DNA of 64,000 nt from Kiritimatiellia bacterium (GTDB lineage: Bacteria; Verrucomicrobiota; Kiritimatiellia; CAIVKH01): assembly GCA_023953695.1 (NCBI GenBank), contig JAMLJG010000005.1, positions 57,437-121,436 on the forward strand. The letters run 5' to 3'. The notes beneath the pieces are model-generated. The model did no database searches. It had not been told where the DNA came from and was given only the letters and a program-made list of their open reading frames with translations. Within the stretch, counting starts at the first letter, position 1, and every line of letters begins with the position of its first letter. Made by a program: the position numbers and the translations under genes. This document shows, piece by piece, positions 27,320-34,670 of the stretch.

Positions 27320-27880
27320 TCAGTGGGTTGGCGGCGGACTCAAGGCGTGGACCCACGCGGCGAATGTTTCAATGAAGCGGCGGGCAAAATCGCGCGTGCG
27401 TTCGCTCGCGAGAGCGCCATTTTCATCGAAGAGGTCTTTGGCTGAGCCGATGTAGGCCTCGGGCTGCGCCATGGTCGCGACATCGAGACAGACGAGGGTT
27501 TGACGGAGGTGATGGTTGGCGCCAAATCCGCCGACGGGACCCGGAGAGACCGTCATCACGGCGGCGGGCTTCTTGCGCCAGACGCCTTGGCCGGAGGGCC
27601 GCGATCCAACGTCGAGCGCGTTCTTCAATGCGCCGGGGATGGAGCGATTGTATTCGGGCGTGACGAAGAGCAATCCATCGAACGATGCGACGCGCTTCCG
27701 AAACTCGACCCATTCGGACGGAGGATTGACTTCGCGATCTTCGCTGTAGAACGGGAGGTTATCGAATGCGACGAACTCGAACTGGAGGGATGGCGGCGCG
27801 AGGCTGACCAGCGCGTTGGCCATTTTTCGATTGTACGAATCTTTGCGCAGACTACCGACGAGTATTGCAATTTTCTTCAT
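27320..27880 (-). CDS. NADPH-dependent FMN reductase
   Basis: 186 aa flavodoxin-like fold: phosphate loop IAILVGSLRKDSYNRKMA at the N-terminus and the FMN-contacting LLFVTPEYNRSIPGALKNALD. This is the ArsH/ChrR/azoreductase-like group that reduces FMN, quinones or chromate with NAD(P)H. Substrate cannot be told from sequence. Single gene, on minus between the tRNA and a divergent secreted protein. Confidence 0.92.
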   Translation of the reverse strand: MKKIAILVGSLRKDSYNRKMANALVSLAPPSLQFEFVAFDNLPFYSEDREVNPPSEWVEFRKRVASFDGLLFVTPEYNRSIPGALKNALDVGSRPSGQGVWRKKPAAVMTVSPGPVGGFGANHHLRQTLVCLDVATMAQPEAYIGSAKDLFDENGALASERTRDFARRFIETFAAWVHALSPPPTH

Positions 27881-28017
27881 GGTGTAATGGGCCGTATCCT
27901 ACTGTTCGCGCGGACGATTCGCAACCCCCGCATGGATCCATCGAGATATTCCGTGTTCGCTTCACAACAGCCCCGCGCAACGGTATGATGAGTGCCAGGG
28001 TGTGAATGAGGTGTGCC

Positions 28018-29007
28018 ATGTGGATTCGCGTAGCCGTCTGTTTCGCTGTTCTTTCTCTTATGCTCGCTATTTCGGGCTCAGCCGCTCCTGCCGGTTGTCT
28101 CTACGTCAACGCGAATCCGGGCTCGGTCTATGGCGATCGCACGATTAACTCGATCGTGTGGGGAGATGGCTACCCGATAGTTGATGTTCTATTCCAGACA
28201 GATCCCAACATTGTCTATCCACCCGAACACGGCGGAGGACAGAAACAGCGCTTTGCCAATAACGGCCTCGCGCCCGGATCACTCAACAACGACAATCCCG
28301 CATTCATTTCGATTTACACGAATACGCTGCGCCTCAATGCCATGATTGCAGACACGGGCACCGTTTCGACCCTCTACACCTTTTCCGAGCCCATGACGCT
28401 GATTGATGTGATCGTGTGTGATCTGGACAGCCGCGACGTCGTCACCGTCACTGCGTTTGATTCGAATAACGTGGCGATGCCCGCCTCCATTTTTGAGGTG
28501 ATGGGTGAAGGCGATTTGTCGCTGACGAATAATGCGGGTGGACGGCCGCCGCTGGAACTGGCGACGCCGCCGGTTTGGGATGCTGTTAGTGGAGTGCTTA
28601 CGGCGTCAGTTCCGTGGAATGAAAACCGGACCTACACCATTCTGCGCGTGCCGGAGGGAACCTCAGTGGGTGCCATCAAACTGGAGTTTCACGGATTTGA
28701 AACGGATACGGACGGACCGGGCGGACCACGGCTGGGTTCTCATATTTATGCCGCGCTCTGGGCCTCGCCGCGCAGCGACGCGATCGCCACTCTCGATAGC
28801 ACCAATGGTGCGCCGGTTCTGACACTGCCGACGTTGCCCGGATTGTTGTATGAGATTTCTTCCAGCAGCGATTTGGATGTTTGGAACCCTCTCGCGGTCC
28901 TGACGGGACAAGCGTCTCCTGTGGCACATGCCGTGTGGACTCATGTGGGAGGGGGCGATCCGGCGGAAGGAATCGAGTTCTATCGCTATCGGCGCAGCGC
29001 GCCCTGA
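28018..29007 (+). CDS. Secreted protein of unknown function
   Basis: 329 aa. A signal peptide occupies about the first 25 residues (MWIRVAVCFAVLSLMLAISG). The body is Thr/Asn/Pro-rich and beta-like without a recognised domain; the last about 55 residues, from LPGLLYEISSSSDLDVWNPL to EFYRYRRS, form a small C-terminal module found on many secreted proteins of Verrucomicrobiota-like genomes. Start at 28018 is set by GAGGTG five bases upstream; an ATG at 28006 in the same frame is less likely. Confidence 0.65.
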   Translation: MWIRVAVCFAVLSLMLAISGSAAPAGCLYVNANPGSVYGDRTINSIVWGDGYPIVDVLFQTDPNIVYPPEHGGGQKQRFANNGLAPGSLNNDNPAFISIYTNTLRLNAMIADTGTVSTLYTFSEPMTLIDVIVCDLDSRDVVTVTAFDSNNVAMPASIFEVMGEGDLSLTNNAGGRPPLELATPPVWDAVSGVLTASVPWNENRTYTILRVPEGTSVGAIKLEFHGFETDTDGPGGPRLGSHIYAALWASPRSDAIATLDSTNGAPVLTLPTLPGLLYEISSSSDLDVWNPLAVLTGQASPVAHAVWTHVGGGDPAEGIEFYRYRRSAP

Positions 29008-29047
29008 ACGCGTCGCGCCCGGCGAGGGTGCAAGGAGTGATTCAGCC

Positions 29048-29782
29048 ATGTGGATGCGCAATTATGACGGCTTGGTCGTGGCGCTATTGCCGTGGGAGGA
29101 CAATGTGTTTTGCGTCCTGCTGCGCGATGGCGGCGCGCTGGTGGTGGATCCACCCGTGGCCGCGCCTGTAAGTGCACTGCTGCGAGAGCGCGGCGCGTCG
29201 CTGGATGCCATTTTGATAACGCACGCTGACTGGGATCACATCGGCGGAGTGCCCGAGTTGATTTCGGCGCACGCTCCCACGGTGTATGGACCGGAAGGCG
29301 CGACCATGGCGTTTGTGTTCAGAGGTCTGCGCGATGGCGAAACCCTGAACTGGCGCGGTCTGGAGTTTCGCGCTTTGGATACGCGCGGTCATCGTCCCCA
29401 ACACGTTGCGTTTTACGCTCCTGCTCCAGCGCCGGGCTTGCTCTTTTCCGGAGACTCCCTTTTTGCCGCTGGCTGCGGACGAATTTTCGCGAACCCGCCG
29501 GAGTGGATGTTCACAGCGTTGCAGAAACTCGCCGCGCTGCCTCGTGAAACGCACGTGTATTGCGGGCACGACTATCTCGAAGACAATCTGGCCTTTGCCC
29601 TTTCCCTGGAGCCGGATAACACCGCGATGAAAGATCGCTTGGCGGACGTCCGGGCTCGCCACCAGGCCCGCGACCCCGTGTTGCCGTCCACCTTGGCCTT
29701 GGAGTGGGAGACCAATCCATTCCTCCGCGCACGCGACGTCGAGACCTTCGCGAAATTGCGGCGGGCGAAAGATTCGTTCTAG
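29048..29782 (+). CDS. Metallo-beta-lactamase-fold hydrolase, glyoxalase-II-like
   Basis: 244 aa. Binuclear zinc motif THADWDHIGG (His59, Asp61, Asp63, His64), LFSGDSLFAAGCGRIF, and VYCGHDYLEDNLAFALSLEPDN, followed by a C-terminal helix ending in LEWETNPFLR, as in hydroxyacylglutathione hydrolases (GloB). It would hydrolyse S-lactoylglutathione or a related thioester. Start at 29048 follows AAGGAG. Its final 17 codons and stop lie in a 62-bp segment that recurs at 30641-30702. Confidence 0.85.
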   Translation: MWMRNYDGLVVALLPWEDNVFCVLLRDGGALVVDPPVAAPVSALLRERGASLDAILITHADWDHIGGVPELISAHAPTVYGPEGATMAFVFRGLRDGETLNWRGLEFRALDTRGHRPQHVAFYAPAPAPGLLFSGDSLFAAGCGRIFANPPEWMFTALQKLAALPRETHVYCGHDYLEDNLAFALSLEPDNTAMKDRLADVRARHQARDPVLPSTLALEWETNPFLRARDVETFAKLRRAKDSF

Positions 29783-29794
29783 CGCCGGAGCGAG
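29733..29794 (+). repeat. 62-bp direct repeat, copy A (3' end of the glyoxalase-II-like gene)
   Basis: Identical to 30641-30702 except for one base (C at 29737, T at 30645). Copy A is functional coding sequence; copy B ends in front of the permease gene. Together they bracket 846 bp holding a toxin-antitoxin pair and a gene fragment. Confidence 0.95.
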
Positions 29795-29803
29795 CGATGC
29801 TGG

Positions 29804-30139
29804 TTATTCTGAGACTGATCTTTTTTTCGCAGATGACTTCGGCGTCCTCTTTTGCCAAGTCCTTGGGTCCCTCTTTGCGTGAAAGACCGCGAGAACGACT
29901 ATCGCGTTTTCGCCTTCAGTGTAGAACACTGCATAAGGAAAGCGCCGGGTGATTGCACGGCGAATGTTTTTGTGGACGAAGGGGTATTGTTTCGGCGCCC
30001 TCGAAATCGAATGAATTATGGCATCAACGCACAAGAGAAAATGTGAGCCGAGTCCAACAAATCTAGCTTCGTACCAATTATAGGACGCAGCCATGTCCGC
30101 CTCGGCCTCAGGGCGGACAACAACTGGCCGATGCTTCAC
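29804..30139 (-). CDS. RelE/ParE-family toxin
   Basis: 111 aa. The family pattern is clear: RPEAEADMAASYNWYEARF at the N-terminus, a central helix pair, and RRFPYAVFYTEGENAIVVLAVFHAKRDPRTW, the conserved C-terminal strand motif of ParE-like toxins. Members act on gyrase or on ribosome-bound mRNA; which applies is unknown. The ATG overlaps the antitoxin stop (ATGA at 30136-30139). Lies within the 62-bp direct repeats, 9 bases from copy A. Confidence 0.88.
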   Translation of the reverse strand: MKHRPVVVRPEAEADMAASYNWYEARFVGLGSHFLLCVDAIIHSISRAPKQYPFVHKNIRRAITRRFPYAVFYTEGENAIVVLAVFHAKRDPRTWQKRTPKSSAKKRSVSE

Positions 30140-30357
30140 ATTTTGCTCCTAATGCGCTCCTTGACGATATCCCAAGGTGTTCCCTCGTCGGGATTTCTAT
30201 GGTACGCCTCCAGACGGCGATCAAGTTCGGCCTTTTGCGTTGGTGTGAGCTCAACCTGTTCGGGAACTTCCACGATGGAGTCCCAAATGTCTTCTACGAG
30301 CTGAATCCGCTCGGGTACGCTCATGTTTAGGACGTCTGCTCTTGTCAGTGTCGTCAT
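30136..30357 (-). CDS. Antitoxin of the addiction-module-component type
   Basis: 73 aa, starting MTTLTRADVLNMSVPERIQL. The pattern LVEDIWDSIVEVPEQVELTPTQKAELDRRLEAY is characteristic of the short addiction-module antitoxins that precede ParE/RelE toxins. An upstream in-frame start at 30381 exists. Cotranscribed with the toxin by a 4-base overlap; such pairs usually repress their own promoter. Confidence 0.86.
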   Translation of the reverse strand: MTTLTRADVLNMSVPERIQLVEDIWDSIVEVPEQVELTPTQKAELDRRLEAYHRNPDEGTPWDIVKERIRSKM

Positions 30358-30412
30358 GATTGTGTAGGGTATCACACCCACTGGCCGTTTTCAACGGGGA
30401 GTGCGGAGAGCC

Positions 30413-30589
30413 TCAATTATTGAGGAATGCGAAGTTTGCATCCGCTTCGGCGACCTCGAGAACTCTACCCTCATTCTTTTCGGAAAGTGCAACCAGTCGG
30501 CTTTTGTTTACCCAGCATGAATGTGTCGCTCGGCAACCACAAAATGTCGCGCCCGTTTTTCGAATGCGAAGCTGGCTTTGGTAATTATC
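30413..30589 (-). pseudogene. Unidentified gene fragment, possibly LytTR-like
   Basis: A 58-residue open frame without start codon ends at 30413; its C-terminal part reads protein-like (for example HSCWVNKSRLVALSEKNEGR and VLEVAEADANFAFLNN). The HSxWV-N...GR..EV spacing faintly resembles the end of LytTR DNA-binding domains. It lies upstream of the antitoxin inside the region bracketed by the 62-bp repeats, and looks like debris carried with it. The rest of 30358-30722 shows no gene. Confidence 0.3.
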
Positions 30590-30640
30590 TCACGGAATAG
30601 GGCCCAGAGGGTGTGACAGTGGCATTTGTCTTCGCAGAAT

Positions 30641-30702
30641 GCGATGTCGAGACCTTCGCGAAATTGCGGCGGGCGAAAGATTCGTTCTAGCGCCGGAGCG
30701 AG
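30641..30702 (+). repeat. 62-bp direct repeat, copy B
   Basis: Second copy of the glyoxalase-II gene 3' end, 908 bp downstream of copy A, one mismatch. It still encodes the same peptide tail followed by the stop codon, but no start; it stops 20 bases before the ATG of the permease gene. Confidence 0.95.
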
Positions 30703-30722
30703 GGGCGCATATACTCCGGCTC

Positions 30723-31847
30723 ATGGATGGATTTCGTTTGAGTCCGCGACAGCAGAGGGTGGTGGCTGCAGCGCTCACGCTCATCGGCGTGGCGGCGATC
30801 GCTGTTTTGCTCTATGCGACGTTTCTCTTGTTGGCCCGGTTCATTCGCACGTTCTCTCCGGTGCTCACGCCTCTGGCGGTGGCGGCAATTCTTGCGTTGA
30901 TTCTCCGCCCGTATTACGAGGCGCTGTTGAAGCGCGTGCGCTGGCCGTGGCTGGCGGCGACCGTGGTGTTGATTTCCGTACTGCTCCCGCTGGCGCTTGG
31001 CCTGTGGTTCTTCGGGTCGGTTCTGGTGAAGCAGGCGCAGGGATTGCTTCAACAGTTGCCGGTCTGGATAGAGCGCGCCTCGTCGCGAGTGGAGGAATGG
31101 GCTCCGCAGCTTTCCGCGTTTTGGGCCGATCGCGGCGATGCGGTGAAGGCGGGTTTGCAGGAGAAGGGTGGGTGGCTGGCGAGCCAGCTTGTGGCGATGG
31201 TGCGTCGGGTGATTTCGGCTGGATTCAGTGTTTTTCACATGCTCGGCGGCTTGTTGAGCTGGGTCGTGTTGCCCGTCTATTTCTATTTCCTGCTGACGGC
31301 GAAACCTGTGTCGCTGCGGCAAATGGAAGGTGCGCTTCCTTTCCTTAAAGAAGAGACGCGTCGCGATGTGCTTTACCTCGTCCGCGAGTTCGTGAACATC
31401 ATGGTGGCGTTCTTCCGCGGGCAAATTGGCATCGCGGCCATTCAGAGCGTTCTCTACGCGATCGGATTTGGCGTGGTGGGTCTCCAGTATGGGATCGCGC
31501 TCGGGCTGATTTTTGGTTTTCTGAATGTCATTCCGTATCTCGGAAATATCGTGGGATTGGCGGTGACGCTGCCCTTGGCCTATTTCCAGCCCGGCGGGGG
31601 CATTGAGCTTGCCGCCTTTGTCTTGGCGATTATCGCTGTAGTCAACGCGATTGAGTCGTTTGTGCTGACGCCGCGGATCATGGGGGACCGCACGGGGTTG
31701 CATCCGATGGCGGTGATCCTTTCGCTGTTTTTCTGGGGCGCGGCGTTTGGCGGCGTTCTGGGGATGCTGCTGGGCATTCCGCTGACCGCGTTTCTCGTTG
31801 TGTTTTGGCGTCTGCTGAAGGCAAAGTATATCCGCGAGGTGCTTTAG
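30723..31847 (+). CDS. AI-2E transporter family membrane protein
   Basis: 374 aa. The topology is that of the PerM/TqsA family: N-terminal helices (TLIGVAAIAVLLYATFLLLA, VAAILALILRPYYEALLKR), a long soluble amphipathic segment around residues 110-210, then five to six C-terminal helices including GIALGLIFGFLNVIPYLGNI and the family motif LTPRIMGDRTGLHPMAVI. Members export autoinducer-2 or act as sodium/proton antiporters; the substrate here is unknown. ATG at 30723 begins MDGFRLSPRQQ. Confidence 0.9.
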   Translation: MDGFRLSPRQQRVVAAALTLIGVAAIAVLLYATFLLLARFIRTFSPVLTPLAVAAILALILRPYYEALLKRVRWPWLAATVVLISVLLPLALGLWFFGSVLVKQAQGLLQQLPVWIERASSRVEEWAPQLSAFWADRGDAVKAGLQEKGGWLASQLVAMVRRVISAGFSVFHMLGGLLSWVVLPVYFYFLLTAKPVSLRQMEGALPFLKEETRRDVLYLVREFVNIMVAFFRGQIGIAAIQSVLYAIGFGVVGLQYGIALGLIFGFLNVIPYLGNIVGLAVTLPLAYFQPGGGIELAAFVLAIIAVVNAIESFVLTPRIMGDRTGLHPMAVILSLFFWGAAFGGVLGMLLGIPLTAFLVVFWRLLKAKYIREVL

Positions 31848-31885
31848 CGCGCACCGATGGCGCGCGCTTCGCGGATGAGTGATCT

Positions 31886-32071
31886 ATGACGAAATCGAAG
31901 ATTGTTGGATTGGTGTTGATCGGGCTGGTGGCCGCGATTTGCATTGTGAATCGCGGGTTTGCAGATGGTGTGAGCGTGGATCTGCTGATTCACACCGCAA
32001 AACTTTCAAAGTCCATGCTGATGCTGGCGTGTACCGCTGTCGGTGTGGTGGTGGGCGTTCTCCTCAAATAG
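31886..32071 (+). CDS. Small two-helix membrane protein
   Basis: 61 aa. MTKSKIVGLVLIGLVAAICIVN forms a first membrane helix and SKSMLMLACTAVGVVVGVLLK a second, ending at a lone Lys. GGATGAGTG upstream supports the ATG. No family is recognised. It sits between the AI-2E-type permease gene and the beta-helix gene, 4 bases before the latter start. Confidence 0.6.
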   Translation: MTKSKIVGLVLIGLVAAICIVNRGFADGVSVDLLIHTAKLSKSMLMLACTAVGVVVGVLLK

Positions 32072-32075
32072 TGTT

Positions 32076-33290
32076 ATGTCAGAATCAACTCTTCCTTTGC
32101 GCGTCCGGGATTTGTTGGCGCGTGGCGTGCGGATGCCGAACCCCGCTTCCGTGGAGATTGACCCCGCGATTGTTCCCGAGCGCATCGCGCCGGATGCGGT
32201 GATCCATGCGGGTTGTCGCTTGCGAGGGGCCTCGACGAGCGTGGGCCCGGGATCTGTGCTCGGCGCGGAGACGCCGCTGACGATTGAAGATTCGCAACTC
32301 GGCGCGAACGTGGAACTCAAGGGCGGCTACGTGGCCGGTTCCGTATTCCTGGATGGCGCCAATGTGGGGAGCGGCGCGCATATTCGCGCTGGCACGCTGT
32401 TGGAAGAGGAGGCCAACGGCGCGCATACAGTCGGGTTGAAGCAAACCATCCTCTTGCCGTTTGTGACGCTGGGCAGCTTGATCAATTTTTGCGATGTGCT
32501 GATGGCCGGCGGGACGAGTCGGAAGAATCACAGCGAGGTGGGCTCTTCCTTCATTCATTTCAACTACACCCCGCACCAAGACAAAGCCACGCCGAGTCTC
32601 CTGGGCGATGTGCCGCGCGGCGTCTTTCTAGATCGCGCCCCCATTTTTCTCGGCGGGCAGGGCGGGTTGGTGGGTCCCCTGCGCCTCGGCTTCGGTTGCG
32701 TGACACCGGCGGGTTCGGTCCTTCGCCGCGATGCTGCGGATGACGGGATGTTGGTGGGCCCCGCAGTGGCCGCCGCTGGCATTCGGCGCTACGACGCGAG
32801 CACCTATCGCGGCGCGCAGCGCGTGTGGCAGAACAACCTGACCTATATCGGTAATTTGGTTGCGCTTCGCGAGTGGTATCGGCACGTGCGGTCGCTCTTC
32901 ATGACGGGCGTTTATGAGCGCTTCTGTTTGGACGGCGCGCTGCGCCTTTTGGACGGCGCGCTGAAAGAGCGGTTGAAGAGGCTCGACGAATGGGTCGCCA
33001 AGCTCAAGGGCTCGGCAGAGCGACTCCGCGCTGATGGCGAGAGCCGACATCTGGCGGAGTGCGAGGCACAGGAGCGCATTGTCCACGGATGGACGGCGGC
33101 GCGAATGCGGGTGGCCAACCCCATGCTGGGGGAAGTCGAGCGCGAACGATTTGTTCAGGAATTGATTGCCGCGCGAGCGGGGCGAGACTATCTGCCTCTG
33201 TTGCCCGCGCTGCCGGAGGCTGTCAAGCTGACCGGCAGAGCATGGCTCCAGAGTCTTGTAGAGAGTACACTGCGCGCAGGAGAAGAGTAA
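32076..33290 (+). CDS. Left-handed beta-helix protein, GlmU-C-terminus-like
   Basis: 404 aa. Residues about 30-230 show hexapeptide-type repeats of a left-handed beta-helix (V-x-x-G-A-x-x-x pattern: AVIHAGCRLRGASTSVGPG, LGANVELKGGYVAGSVFLDG, NVGSGAHIRAGTLLEEEANG), then RKNHSEVGSSFIHFNYTPH, reminiscent of sugar-nucleotide acyltransferases and UDP-GlcNAc pyrophosphorylases. The N-terminal nucleotidyltransferase domain of GlmU is absent; instead a charged helical C-terminal region (about 270-404) is present. Immediately upstream of glmM, suggesting a place in UDP-GlcNAc formation, but the reaction is not evident. Confidence 0.7.
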   Translation: MSESTLPLRVRDLLARGVRMPNPASVEIDPAIVPERIAPDAVIHAGCRLRGASTSVGPGSVLGAETPLTIEDSQLGANVELKGGYVAGSVFLDGANVGSGAHIRAGTLLEEEANGAHTVGLKQTILLPFVTLGSLINFCDVLMAGGTSRKNHSEVGSSFIHFNYTPHQDKATPSLLGDVPRGVFLDRAPIFLGGQGGLVGPLRLGFGCVTPAGSVLRRDAADDGMLVGPAVAAAGIRRYDASTYRGAQRVWQNNLTYIGNLVALREWYRHVRSLFMTGVYERFCLDGALRLLDGALKERLKRLDEWVAKLKGSAERLRADGESRHLAECEAQERIVHGWTAARMRVANPMLGEVERERFVQELIAARAGRDYLPLLPALPEAVKLTGRAWLQSLVESTLRAGEE

Positions 33291-33303
33291 GAAGGAGACG
33301 ACA

Positions 33304-34659
33304 ATGGGTCGCTTGTTTGGAACGGATGGAGTGCGTGGGGTAGCGAATCAATATCCCATGACGGCGGAAATGGCGCTGGAGATAGGTCGCGCGACGGCCT
33401 ATGTGTGCAAGCAACATCCGGAGCGCCGCCACACAATCGTCATTGGAAAAGACACGCGCGTGAGCGGATACATGCTGGAGAGCGCGTTGACAGCGGGTAT
33501 TTGCTCGATGGGCGTGGATGTGCTGCTCGTCGGACCGATGCCTACACCGGGGATCGCTTTCATCACGCGAAATATGCGCGCCGACGCGGGCTTGGTGATT
33601 TCAGCCTCGCACAATCCCTATCAAGACAATGGGATCAAAATCTTTTCTCGCACCGGGTTCAAATTGCCCGATGCGGAGGAGAATGAGATCGAGGATCTGA
33701 TCAGTTCGGGCCGCATCAAGGACGTTCGGCCCACCGCCAACCAGATTGGCAAGGCGCGGCGGATTGACGATGCCCTTAGTCGCTACATCGTATTCTGTAA
33801 AAACTCATTTCCGGAAGCGCTGAGTCTCGAAGGACTGAAGATCGTGCTCGATTGCGGCAATGGCGCCACTTACAAGGCCGCTCCGATCATTTTTTCCGAG
33901 TTGGGCGCGGAGGTGACGGCTATTCACTGCCAGCCGAATGGCATCAACATCAACGAAAACTGCGGCTCGCAGCACACACAAGACTTGCGCGCAAAGGTGA
34001 AGGAACTCGGCGCGGATGTTGGATTCGCGTTCGATGGCGATGGCGACCGAATGATTGCTGTGGACGAAAAGGGGCAGGAACTCAGTGGCGACCACGTCCT
34101 CCTGGCCTGCGCACGGGCGCTGAAGGATGACGGGCGGCTGCCCAACAATTTGATGGTCACGACGGTGATGGCCAACTTCGGCTTCTTCATCGCCGCGCGC
34201 AAACTCGGCATTGAAGCGGGCGTGGCTCCCGTCGGCGACCGGTATGTTCTGGAGATGATGAAGGAGCGCGGCTCGCGCATTGGCGGCGAATCGTCCGGGC
34301 ACATGATTTTTCTCGATCATCATACAACGGGCGACGGCCTCATCTCCGCGCTACAGGTGCTCGCCGTGATGCGATCGTCGGGGCAAAAGCTCTCCGAGTT
34401 GGGCTCGCTCATGTCGGTGACGCCGCAGAAGATGATCAACGTGGATGTGCGTCAAAAGCCGGACCTCTCGACCGTTCCCGATGTGCAGGCGGCGATTGAG
34501 AAAGCCGAAGCTGAACTTGGCGATCAGGGCCGTGTACTCGTTCGCTATTCCGGCACGCAGTCCATGTGTCGTGTGATGGTGGAAGGCCCGACTCAGGAGA
34601 TGACAGATCGGCTGACGAATGCGATCGCCGCTGTTGTGAAGCAATGTTTGAGCGCCTAG
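33304..34659 (+). CDS. glmM: Phosphoglucosamine mutase
   Basis: Converts glucosamine-6-phosphate to glucosamine-1-phosphate for UDP-GlcNAc and cell-wall synthesis. 451 aa. MGRLFGTDGVRGVANQYPMT at the N-terminus, phosphoserine loop in VISASHNPYQDNGIKIF, metal loop FAFDGDGDRMIAVD, sugar loop in GGESSGHMIF and the C-terminal phosphate-binding RYSGTQSMCRVMVEG. AAGGAG precedes the ATG. Follows the beta-helix gene by 13 bp. Confidence 0.96.
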   Translation: MGRLFGTDGVRGVANQYPMTAEMALEIGRATAYVCKQHPERRHTIVIGKDTRVSGYMLESALTAGICSMGVDVLLVGPMPTPGIAFITRNMRADAGLVISASHNPYQDNGIKIFSRTGFKLPDAEENEIEDLISSGRIKDVRPTANQIGKARRIDDALSRYIVFCKNSFPEALSLEGLKIVLDCGNGATYKAAPIIFSELGAEVTAIHCQPNGININENCGSQHTQDLRAKVKELGADVGFAFDGDGDRMIAVDEKGQELSGDHVLLACARALKDDGRLPNNLMVTTVMANFGFFIAARKLGIEAGVAPVGDRYVLEMMKERGSRIGGESSGHMIFLDHHTTGDGLISALQVLAVMRSSGQKLSELGSLMSVTPQKMINVDVRQKPDLSTVPDVQAAIEKAEAELGDQGRVLVRYSGTQSMCRVMVEGPTQEMTDRLTNAIAAVVKQCLSA

Positions 34660-34670
34660 CCGATATCCGC

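Noticed and set aside
30360..30584. A 74-codon frame on plus between antitoxin and copy B
   Set aside because: Irregular composition and no ribosome site; the minus-strand fragment is the more protein-like reading.
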